NCBI RefSeq assembly: GCF_005870085.1
Contig: NZ_SZNM01000003.1
Coordinates: 270,749 to 334,748 of the forward strand
From: Aquibacillus sediminis
Lineage (GTDB): Bacteria; Bacillota; Bacilli; Bacillales; Amphibacillaceae
Direction: 5' to 3'
DNA length: 64,000 nucleotides
This document shows, one piece after another, positions 46,621 through 53,754 of the stretch (position 1 is its first letter; each line of letters begins with the position of its first letter). The position numbers were made by a program, and so were the translations under genes. The notes under the pieces were generated by a model, which was not told the origin of the DNA, searched no databases, and saw only the letters and a list, made by a program, of their open reading frames with translations.

Positions 46621-46821
46621 ATGGCAAACATGGCTAACAATTTATTCCAACAAGCTAAAAACGCTGTCCAACAAATCACAAATGGTCAAAACATCAGCCA
46701 ACAAGATAAACAGGCAGCACAAAATGCAATTCAATCTGCATATACTAATGCTACCCCAGAAGAACAACAAGAGTTGCAACAGCTTGAACAGCAGTTGCGT
46801 CAGCAAAACGAAATTCAATAA
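46621..46821 (+). CDS. DUF3813 protein (YizC-like)
   Basis: 66 residues, rich in Gln and Asn. NLFQQAKNAVQQI and DKQAAQNAIQSAYTNATPEE followed by QQELQQLEQQLRQQ fit the small helical DUF3813 family, which includes B. subtilis YizC next to yitU. AGGAGG precedes ATG 46621. Function unknown. Confidence 0.75.
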   Translation: MANMANNLFQQAKNAVQQITNGQNISQQDKQAAQNAIQSAYTNATPEEQQELQQLEQQLRQQNEIQ

Positions 46822-46830
46822 CACGCAAAC

Positions 46831-46862
46831 TGAGGGGCCGGTCCTAATCGTGGACTAGCTCC
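46831..46862 (+). terminator. Terminator of the DUF3813 gene
   Basis: GAGGGGC and GCTCCTCTC arms with an inner GGTCC/GGAC pair, followed by TTTTCTG. Confidence 0.7.
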
Positions 46863-46970
46863 TCTCTTTTCTGTTGAGGGATATATATCCAATGATACCA
46901 CCTGTTTTTAGGTGACTCTTTCGTAGTTCAAAAAGATTCGACTTCAAATTATAGTTAGGGGGATTTACAA

Positions 46971-47639
46971 ATGAGGAAATTTTTTAAAGGTTGTTTAACA
47001 ACAATCGGTGCAATAGTCGTGATTGGTATTATTATTGGAATATTTGCAGGTGAAGAAGAAGATACATCGACGAATGATACACAAACTGAACCAAAAACAG
47101 AGCAAGAAGAAATGAAGAAAGAAGAGAAGCGAGAAGAACCTAATGAAGAAGAAGAACCCAAAGCAGAAGTACCTAAGGAAGAAGAGCCCAAAGAAGAAGA
47201 ACCTGAATTAACGCTTTCCCAGAAAAATGCGATAAGAGCATCTGAACAATATATTAATACGATGGCCTTTTCAAGAGAGGGATTAATTGATCAATTGAAA
47301 TTCGATGGATATAGCCAAGAAGATGCGGAGTTTGCTGTCGATAATATTGAAGTCGATTGGAAAGAGCAAGCCATTAAAAGTGGAGAACAGTATCTTAATA
47401 CAATGTCATTTTCCAGAAGTGGATTAATTGATCAACTGAAATTCGATGGCTACAGTCAAGAAGATGCGGAGTTTGCTGTCGATAATATTGAAGTCGATTG
47501 GAAAGAGCAAGCTGTAAAAAGTGGAGAACAGTATCTTGACACAATGTCATTTTCCAGAAGTGGATTAATTGATCAATTAAAATTTGATGGGTATACCAAT
47601 GAGCAAGCAACTTACGCGGTTGATCAGATTGGATTGTAA
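46971..47639 (+). CDS. Ltp-family surface protein with three tandem repeats
   Basis: 222 residues. An N-terminal membrane anchor (LTTIGAIVVIGIIIGIFAG) precedes an acidic Glu/Pro/Lys-rich spacer (~28-78). Three repeats of about 47 residues of the Ltp (host cell surface-exposed lipoprotein) family follow, each with SFSRSGLIDQLKFDGYSQED. The repeats at DNA level are nearly identical, so duplication is recent. A Cys at position 8 lies before the helix rather than in a lipobox, so it is probably a transmembrane rather than a lipid anchor. Ltp of S. thermophilus phage TP-J34 blocks superinfecting phage DNA entry; whether this protein does is unknown. Confidence 0.8.
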   Translation: MRKFFKGCLTTIGAIVVIGIIIGIFAGEEEDTSTNDTQTEPKTEQEEMKKEEKREEPNEEEEPKAEVPKEEEPKEEEPELTLSQKNAIRASEQYINTMAFSREGLIDQLKFDGYSQEDAEFAVDNIEVDWKEQAIKSGEQYLNTMSFSRSGLIDQLKFDGYSQEDAEFAVDNIEVDWKEQAVKSGEQYLDTMSFSRSGLIDQLKFDGYTNEQATYAVDQIGL

Positions 47640-47824
47640 GATATATGTATCACTTTTGAAATAAATGTGGAGTGCGTAATGCTCTCCACAAAGTACCTTA
47701 TGTCTAATACTTTGACAATTACTGAGGACTCATATTACTTGCTTAAAAGACGACATATTTCACCTATATTCCCCAGGAAATATAATGAAAATGTTCATAA
47801 AGTTACATCCTAATGGTTAATAAT
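47640..47824. other. Intergenic region after the Ltp gene
   Basis: Contains a GTGGAG / CTCCAC hairpin (47667-47690, around TGCGTAATGCT) that may be the ltp terminator, then AT-rich sequence leading to the Fur sites. Confidence 0.4.
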
Positions 47825-47890
47825 TGATAATTTATATCACTTTTTAATTCCCCTATTTTCTGCTATCATTAGTTTTGATAAGAATTATCA
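47825..47890 (+). promoter_or_regulatory. Two Fur-box-like palindromes upstream of the NifU_N gene
   Basis: TGATAAGAATTATCA (47876-47890) has one mismatch to TGATAATNATTATCA and lies just before the ribosome site. TGATAATTTATATCA (47825-47839) has a perfect left half and two mismatches in the right half. Suggests iron repression. Confidence 0.6.
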
Positions 47891-47906
47891 TTTAGGAGGA
47901 AAAAAT

Positions 47907-48170
47907 ATGAGTGTTCGTGCTGAAACTACACCAAACCCAAACGCAATGAAATTTACAACTGATTCCTTGATTTTCGAAGGTAATGACAGTGTTTCTGTTA
48001 TGCCTGGTCAAACAAGCGAGCATAAGATCTTAAATGATTTGATGGAAATTGAAGAAGTTGATAATGTATTTGGTTTTCAAAATTTCATCACCGTCAATAA
48101 AAAGTTCGATGCAGAATGGGAAACACTAACACCTAAAGTTGAACAAATCATTAGCGGTTACGGGTATTAA
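47907..48170 (+). CDS. NifU/Nfu N-terminal domain protein
   Basis: 87 residues covering only the Nfu_N domain. RAETTPNPNAMKFTTD is the family signature; the C-terminal NFITVNKKFDAEWETLTP also fits. The Cys-containing NifU C-terminal scaffold domain is absent, so it cannot itself hold an Fe-S cluster in the usual way. Probably an accessory in Fe-S assembly. Strong AGGAGG site before ATG 47907, and Fur-type sites upstream agree with an iron-linked role. Confidence 0.85.
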   Translation: MSVRAETTPNPNAMKFTTDSLIFEGNDSVSVMPGQTSEHKILNDLMEIEEVDNVFGFQNFITVNKKFDAEWETLTPKVEQIISGYGY

Positions 48171-48183
48171 AGCATATACATAA

Positions 48184-48214
48184 AAAAGGTTGTCAAATAG
48201 ACAACCTTTTTTTA
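48184..48214. terminator. Bidirectional terminator
   Basis: AAAAAAGGTTGTC / GACAACCTTTTTTT palindrome around AAATA, between the convergent NifU_N and yitT genes. Confidence 0.93.
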
Positions 48215-48241
48215 TTGGATTTACAATTCATTACAGTTTCA

Positions 48242-49087
48242 CTATTCTCTCCTAAAAAATCCAAATACACCTGTTGTTTGTACAATATTAGTAAATGCCT
48301 CTGGATCTACTTCACCAATAATTCGTTCTAGATCATACAATTCATATCTTGTAATAACAAGCATCAACATATTTTTGTCCACTTTAGTATAAGCACCTTT
48401 TGCAGGCAATATAGTAATACCTCTTACCATTGTATTGTGAATCTCTTTTTGCATTTCATCCGCTTTTTTCGTTACAATCATCGCGGTTAATTTCTCATGA
48501 CGTGTATGAATCGTATCAATCACACGTGTGGTGACATATAACGTTAGTAATGTATATAACGCATTTTCTGGTTCGTTTATAAGACCTGCAAATACAATAA
48601 TAAATCCATTAATTAACATTAAATAACTACCGATCGGCTTATCTTTTATTCTTGATAAAACCATCGCAATAATATCAGAACCACCAGTAGATGCCCCCCA
48701 CTTTAGCGTAATTCCGATACCAACACCAGCAATTACACCGCCAAAGACAGCATTCAACATAATATCATCTGATAAATTATAAATTGGTAAAATTTCTAAA
48801 ATCACAGTCGTGAATAAAACAGATAAGAAACTATATATTGTAAAACCTTTCCCAACTTTAAACCAACCTAAAATAGCTACTGGAATATTTAGTATAAATA
48901 AAAGAATCCCCGTACTAATAAAATCAATATTAAAAAAGTCACTAAATATAGTCGAGATTAACTGTGCAATCCCTGTAAAACCACTAGCATAAACATTAGC
49001 TCCAATTAAAAATAAGTTAAGAGCAATTGCATTCAATAATGCACCAACTAAAACGATGAGAATCCGTTTTGTTTCCATAAGAAACAT
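48242..49087 (-). CDS. yitT: YitT family membrane protein
   Basis: 281 residues: five to six membrane helices (DUF161/YitT_membrane) followed by a cytosolic DUF2179 domain (~205-281, with THTRHEKLTAMIVTKKADEM and VITRYELYDLERIIGEVDP). Conserved KWGASTGGSDIIAM lies in the membrane part. Substrate unknown. ATG 49087 follows GGAGG at 8 nt; the longer frame to 49102 overlaps that site. Confidence 0.88.
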   Translation of the reverse strand: MFLMETKRILIVLVGALLNAIALNLFLIGANVYASGFTGIAQLISTIFSDFFNIDFISTGILLFILNIPVAILGWFKVGKGFTIYSFLSVLFTTVILEILPIYNLSDDIMLNAVFGGVIAGVGIGITLKWGASTGGSDIIAMVLSRIKDKPIGSYLMLINGFIIVFAGLINEPENALYTLLTLYVTTRVIDTIHTRHEKLTAMIVTKKADEMQKEIHNTMVRGITILPAKGAYTKVDKNMLMLVITRYELYDLERIIGEVDPEAFTNIVQTTGVFGFFRRE

Positions 49088-49216
49088 ATAACCTACCTCC
49101 AAACCCCAATATATGTATCAACACTCTTTTTATTTCATACCCAACAATCCTACATGATAATCCTATTCAAAGTAAACCACCAATTAAAAACTTAACACGA
49201 CAAAACAATTACTATG

Positions 49217-49374
49217 ATTAAAACAAACTTTAATCAGTTGGAATTTTTTGCTCTTTGTCCACTCAAATATTAGCCTGAACCAACCTGGATGAAAGTGCCC
49301 GTTTATTCCTACTTAAACCTCGCCATTTCCACTATGTTTTGAATGTGCATATATAGACAGTGCATCGTGATAAA
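49217..49374. mobile_element. Dispersed structured repeat, copy F (diverged)
   Basis: AAACTTTAATCAGTTGG at the left, CTGAACCAACCTGGATGAAA in the centre, TCCTACTTAAACC and ATGTTTTGAATGTG arms, ending ACAGTGCATCGTGATAAA. Clearly the same family but decayed. Confidence 0.62.
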
Positions 49375-49523
49375 TTTTGACTAATCGAGTTGCTAAGATT
49401 AAACTATAAGTTAAACAATACTATTTGCTAATGGATTTATATTTATAGTTATTATTCACTTATGTTTTATAACCATGCGTATTATTCACAGTATTATTAC
49501 ATATCAAATGGAGGTGTTAGAGG

Positions 49524-50384
49524 TTGGCAGTTCAAATAATCGCTGATTCAGCTTCTGATCTATCACAAACTTTTTTTGATGATTATCATATTGAAATGGT
49601 GTCATTAAATGTACAATTAGACGATAACAACTATCAAGACGGTAAAACAATTTCTGCTAATACCGTTTATCAAGCAATGCGTGAGGGAAAAGCACCAAAA
49701 ACATCGCAACCTTCCCCACAAACTTTTAAACAAGTATTTGAGACTTATGCTAAAAAAAATCAACCGTGCCTTTATTTAGCTTTTTCATCCGAATTATCTG
49801 GTACCTATCAATCCGCTGTTATCGCTAAGCAAGAGCTAGAAGACCAGTACCCTGATTGGGATTTACAAATCATTGATACGAAAGGTGCTTCACTCGGCTA
49901 TGGATTAGTTGTCCTTCGTGCTGCACAATTAGCACAACAAGGGTCTAGCCTACAAGAAATAGTGGATATTAGTTCTTATCATGCCGAACATATGGAACAT
50001 ATTTTTACAGTGGATGATTTAGAATACTTATATCGTGGTGGACGAGTTAGTAAAACAGCAGCATTTGTAGGGACTTTGTTAAAAATCAAGCCACTTCTTC
50101 ATGTCGAAGACGGTAAACTAGTTCCGTTGGAAAAGATACGTGGAGCCAAAAAGGTTTTAAAACGAATGGTTACAATTATGGAGGAACGTGGACAAGATTT
50201 TAAAAATCAAACCATTGGTATTAGCCATGGGGATAACGAACAAGTCGCACATCAATTAGCAGATTTGATTAAAGAAACCGTCGGTGCAGAGCACATTCAT
50301 ATTGAAATGGTCGGTTCAGCGATTGGTGCCCACGCAGGACCTGGGACGATTGCTCTCTTTTTCTTAAACAGTCCGCATAAATAG
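49524..50384 (+). CDS. yitS: DegV-family fatty-acid-binding protein (YitS)
   Basis: 286 residues. The DegV fold: ADSASDLSQTFFDDYHIEMVSL at the start, KTSQPSPQTF (lipid head-group site), AFSSELSGTYQSA, DDLEYLYRGGRVS and the C-terminal HAGPGTIALFFL. DegV/FakB proteins bind fatty acids and present them to the FakA kinase for incorporation into phospholipid. TTG 49524 follows GGAGG by 9 nt. yitS lies near yitT in B. subtilis too. Confidence 0.88.
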   Translation: MAVQIIADSASDLSQTFFDDYHIEMVSLNVQLDDNNYQDGKTISANTVYQAMREGKAPKTSQPSPQTFKQVFETYAKKNQPCLYLAFSSELSGTYQSAVIAKQELEDQYPDWDLQIIDTKGASLGYGLVVLRAAQLAQQGSSLQEIVDISSYHAEHMEHIFTVDDLEYLYRGGRVSKTAAFVGTLLKIKPLLHVEDGKLVPLEKIRGAKKVLKRMVTIMEERGQDFKNQTIGISHGDNEQVAHQLADLIKETVGAEHIHIEMVGSAIGAHAGPGTIALFFLNSPHK

Positions 50385-50390
50385 GAGTTT

Positions 50391-50430
50391 AGTATTAGAT
50401 CTACCTTTTTCTATCTAATACTTTTTTCTC
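50391..50430 (+). terminator. Terminator of yitS
   Basis: AGTATTAGAT / ATCTAATACT stem followed by six Ts. Confidence 0.92.
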
Positions 50431-50625
50431 ATCATTAAAAAAGTAAAAATTAACCTTTTACTAATGAAGCGCTTTCATTTATAATGAATAACGTACACCA
50501 TAGAAGATTGTATCTCATTTTAAACATAAATTAACTTTGTTTTCCATATCATTTTATTAATAGACTTCGAAATAGAGTGGCATAATCATGGAATTATTCA
50601 CTAACTAATGATTAGGGGGAAGTCG

Positions 50626-50826
50626 ATGGAGTTACAAGAGTTAATGTCTTTATACCGTAGAGAGCGTCATCATGAGCCCGGTTCTATGAATGAGGTTTTA
50701 GATTTTTGTAAACGAAAATACGTGCTTGGGGAAATCGACATCGGGAATTATCGGCAATTAATGGAAACCTTACACAATGAAGGGGCTACCTCTTGTCATG
50801 AATTGGAAGCCTATCAATTTGACTGA
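50626..50826 (+). CDS. YppF-like small cytosolic protein
   Basis: 66 residues from ATG 50626 (GGGGGA 5-6 nt upstream). MELQELMSLYRRERHHEP then EVLDFCKRKYVLGEIDIGNY and RQLMETLHNEGA; all-helical, with the layout of the YppF-type Bacillus family. The upstream ATG 50608 overlaps the ribosome site. TATAAT at about 50476 may be its promoter. Function unknown. Confidence 0.65.
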   Translation: MELQELMSLYRRERHHEPGSMNEVLDFCKRKYVLGEIDIGNYRQLMETLHNEGATSCHELEAYQFD

Positions 50827-50853
50827 TCACTTAACCAAGTGATCAGTTTTTTT
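50822..50853 (+). terminator. Terminator of the YppF-like gene
   Basis: ACTGATCACTT / AAGTGATCAGT perfect stem followed by seven Ts, overlapping the stop codon. Confidence 0.94.
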
Positions 50854-50857
50854 GTCT

Positions 50858-50995
50858 GATAAAGTGAGCCGCTTAATCTGTTTGGTTCTCTCTCATCCCC
50901 ACTGATTGTTCGCAGGTCCCCCCCATTTACCTTCTATCGTTTTACCCCGTAGATTGAAGTTGGAGTGTTACTTCAGTTACATGAGTGATAAAAAA
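50858..50995. mobile_element. Dispersed structured repeat, copy G (heavily decayed)
   Basis: Keeps GATAAAGTGAGCC at the left, CCCCACTGATTGTTCG, TTGAAGTTGGAGTGTTAC and a final GTGATAAA. The centre is lost. Confidence 0.55.
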
Positions 50996-51044
50996 TTGGT
51001 TATGACTAATATAGAATTACTTTAGTAATCATAGGAGGACGAGC

Positions 51045-51905
51045 ATGGCAAATAAAAAGAAAATACTTCCTGAACAACATCAAAATCGACAACCTGGATA
51101 TGAATATAAAATGAATCCATTACCAAAATTTGAAGACCCAAGTTATCAAGGGAGTGGAAAATTAAAAGACAAGGTAGCGATTATTACTGGTGGTGATAGT
51201 GGAATAGGGCGTGCAGTCAGTCTTTACTTTGCTAAAGAAGGTGCTGACATTGTGATTATTTATTTTGACGAACACCAAGATGCTAACGAAACCAAGCAAT
51301 TAGTTGAAAAGGAAGGTCGCTCCTGTAAACTTATTAGTGGAGATATTGGTGATGCCGATTTCTGCGAATCAACTGTACAGTCCATTGCCAGCGAATTCGG
51401 TCGAATTGATATCTTAGTTAACAACGCTGCTGTTCAATATCCGCAAACTGATTTTTTAAACATTACAAACGAACAATTAGAGAAAACCTTTCAAATCAAT
51501 ATATTCTCTTTCTTTTATATGTCAAAAGCAGTGATTCCACATATGCAAACAGGAAGTTCCATTATTAACACTTCTTCCATTACCGCATATAAAGGAAACG
51601 AAACGTTAATTGATTACTCCAGTACAAAAGGAGCGATAACTTCGTTTACAAGGTCATTATCACAATCACTTATTAAAAAGGGTATTCGAGTCAATGCCGT
51701 CGCACCTGGACCTATTTGGACCCCACTAATTCCTGCAAGCTTTGATGAAACGAAAGTAGCAGAATTTGGTTCCACCTCGCCCATGGGACGCCCTGGACAA
51801 ACATATGAATTGGCACCAACCTATGTATATTTAGCATGTAACGACTCTAGCTATGTTACGGGGCAAACCCTTCATGTCAATGGTGGATCTATTGTAAATG
51901 GTTAG
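51045..51905 (+). CDS. Short-chain dehydrogenase/reductase
   Basis: 286 residues of the SDR class with an N-terminal extension of about 45 residues (QPGYEYKMNPLPKFEDPSYQ) typical of Bacillus general-stress SDRs (YhdF/YhxC-like). The cofactor loop TGGDSGIGRA, NNAA, the catalytic Ser region NTSSITAYKG and the YSSTKGA Tyr-x3-Lys are intact; the C-terminal VTGQTLHVNGGSIVNG closes the fold. Substrate unknown. GGAGG precedes ATG 51045. Confidence 0.9.
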   Translation: MANKKKILPEQHQNRQPGYEYKMNPLPKFEDPSYQGSGKLKDKVAIITGGDSGIGRAVSLYFAKEGADIVIIYFDEHQDANETKQLVEKEGRSCKLISGDIGDADFCESTVQSIASEFGRIDILVNNAAVQYPQTDFLNITNEQLEKTFQINIFSFFYMSKAVIPHMQTGSSIINTSSITAYKGNETLIDYSSTKGAITSFTRSLSQSLIKKGIRVNAVAPGPIWTPLIPASFDETKVAEFGSTSPMGRPGQTYELAPTYVYLACNDSSYVTGQTLHVNGGSIVNG

Positions 51906-51909
51906 TAAC

Positions 51910-51952
51910 ATAAAAAAAACGAGATTCCGTAATGTTAGAATCTCGTTTTTTA
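51910..51952. terminator. Bidirectional terminator
   Basis: AAAAACGAGATTC / GAATCTCGTTTTTT stem between the convergent SDR and amylase-like genes. Confidence 0.92.
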
Positions 51953-51956
51953 CTAC

Positions 51957-53414
51957 CTATTGTTCTTTCCGTTTATTTTTTATACTTAAATAATTAACTC
52001 CTACCACAAATCCCCCTAAAACAATTACAACAAAAGAAATAAACCACCAATTTAACCCAGTATCTCCTGAGACAGTGAAGATTTCTGCTGTCTCTCGGTC
52101 GAGTGCGATATGAAATTCTCCATCTTCATGTGCGCGTACGATATTATCCTGTAATAAACCATTTAATTGCATTCCAGTTTCGATATCTTTTGTTGTGATC
52201 GTTTTGGTTTCTTCATCATTGTTAATCGCAACATAGACCATTTCATCATCATTCGATAGTTTAAATAAGGACATGGCACCATTGCTATCGATATACTGTA
52301 ACTCGCCTTCTGTTATAACAGGGAGTTGCTCTCGTATCGTTGCGAGTTTTTCATAGTATTGTTTTAAATCGTCATCTCCACTATTTAATTGTGCCATGCG
52401 ATGATCTGGTGTTGATGTACCATTATCCATAGGAATTTCCGAACCTTGATAAACAATTGGTGTTCCTGGTGTCATATACATAAATGTTAATGCAAGCTTC
52501 CATCTTGTTATAGGGTTCCCCTCTTGGTTAACCGCTTCTCTAGTAAAACGAGGGGTTTGATGGTCGTCAATATAAATCCCCTTCATTTGGTCTGTGGAAG
52601 TTTGCCACTGTTCGAATAATGGTTCTAGTGAATGGCCTGCACTACTTAACACTTCTGTCATTTGTTCATATAATCGATCATCAAGCGTTATAATTCCTTC
52701 AGAAACTGGTGCACCATGATCATTCCCATCTACCATGAGATAACTGTTAGGTTTTTGTGATTGAATTTGCTCAGAAAATTGATCAATAAAATCGGTTGGT
52801 GTATCATGATTCACATGTAAACGATAGCCATCAATCCCAGTTTTTTCCATCCAGTCAATAGCAGTTTCTAGTAAATACTGACGAACATTTTCATTTTCTA
52901 GATTAGGTACTGGTAACTGCTCTCCCCACCTGTTTGAAGTTTCACCTGCGATCCAATTTTCCTGTTCTGTCACCCACGAATGTTCAGGACTGACATGGGT
53001 TACAACAAAATCAGTGATTACTTTTAGATCCATTTCATGTGCTTTTTCTACCAATGCTTGTACATCTTCTATTGTTCCAAAATGATTTTCCATTGTTCGA
53101 TAATCATCAATTAAGAAACCGTGATATCCATCCGCTTCATTGCTCATAAATGGACTGAGATTAATGGTGGTAAACCCTCGTTCTTTTATATAATTTAATT
53201 TACTTATGATCCCTTGGATATCTCCTCCATGGTACGCATTCTCATCCTCCACATTTACGTCATAATCATTGTCAGCAGATCCATTCACAAAACGGTCAAT
53301 CATTATGTAATAGACAATTTCCTCTCGTGCATTCTCACTACTTTGTGCAATGAGTGAGTGACCAGATGTAAATAAAAGAATAAAACTAATTAAAACGATA
53401 CTGATTTTTCTCAT
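51957..53414 (-). CDS. GH13 alpha-amylase-like pseudoenzyme, membrane-anchored
   Basis: 485 residues: signal peptide (~1-23), GH13 barrel (~32-375), C-terminal beta domain (~380-450) and a membrane anchor near 456-476 (WWFISFVVIVLGGFVVGV). The fold resembles membrane-anchored Bacillaceae amylases, yet conserved region II reads GIDGYRLHVNHD (nucleophile Asp replaced by His 200), region III SYLMVDGND (acid/base Glu replaced, Asp 229) and region IV YIDDHQTPRF (stabilising Asp replaced by Gln 286). Region I also has Thr for Asn (DFVVTHVS). The frame is intact, so it is probably a carbohydrate-binding or structural protein that is no longer an amylase. Confidence 0.85.
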   Translation of the reverse strand: MRKISIVLISFILLFTSGHSLIAQSSENAREEIVYYIMIDRFVNGSADNDYDVNVEDENAYHGGDIQGIISKLNYIKERGFTTINLSPFMSNEADGYHGFLIDDYRTMENHFGTIEDVQALVEKAHEMDLKVITDFVVTHVSPEHSWVTEQENWIAGETSNRWGEQLPVPNLENENVRQYLLETAIDWMEKTGIDGYRLHVNHDTPTDFIDQFSEQIQSQKPNSYLMVDGNDHGAPVSEGIITLDDRLYEQMTEVLSSAGHSLEPLFEQWQTSTDQMKGIYIDDHQTPRFTREAVNQEGNPITRWKLALTFMYMTPGTPIVYQGSEIPMDNGTSTPDHRMAQLNSGDDDLKQYYEKLATIREQLPVITEGELQYIDSNGAMSLFKLSNDDEMVYVAINNDEETKTITTKDIETGMQLNGLLQDNIVRAHEDGEFHIALDRETAEIFTVSGDTGLNWWFISFVVIVLGGFVVGVNYLSIKNKRKEQ

Positions 53415-53496
53415 AAACTAAAATCCCCCATTTTTTGCTAACTTAACTTAAGTTTCTACTACGCATAGGCCTTATGTCAATTTTTTCTCTTTTTTA

Positions 53497-53700
53497 TTGT
53501 ACCGTATTCTTGTCCCGTCTCTGTTTGAAAGCAAAAAATGTTTGTTTCTGTACTGAAATTCTGCTCAGCACTCTATTTCGAGACAGTAATCCTGTTTTCT
53601 GTACCAAAATCTTGCTCTGCTCTCTGTTTTGGGACAGTAACTATGTTTTCTGTACCGAAATCTTGCTCTGCTCTCTATTTCAGGACAGTAAATATTAAAA
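53497..53700. repeat. 51-bp tandem repeat array III
   Basis: Four units with an exact 51-bp period (53497, 53548, 53599, 53650), core CTGTACCGAAATCTTGCTCT and TTTCAGGACAGTAA. No clear sequence similarity to arrays I and II. The period is a multiple of three, so a short frame stays open across it (17-residue repeats), but no convincing ribosome site supports translation. Confidence 0.8.
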
Positions 53701-53754
53701 TAGGATGCAACACCGTTATGATGTGCATCCTAGCTACCTATCGTCCTAATTCTA

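Noticed and set aside
46971..47000. Lipobox making the Ltp protein a lipoprotein
   Set aside because: The only Cys (residue 8) precedes the hydrophobic helix rather than following it.
50464..50478. Catabolite-responsive element ATGAAGCGCTTTCAT
   Set aside because: Left half is one base short of the cre consensus, giving three mismatches when aligned on CG; too weak alone.
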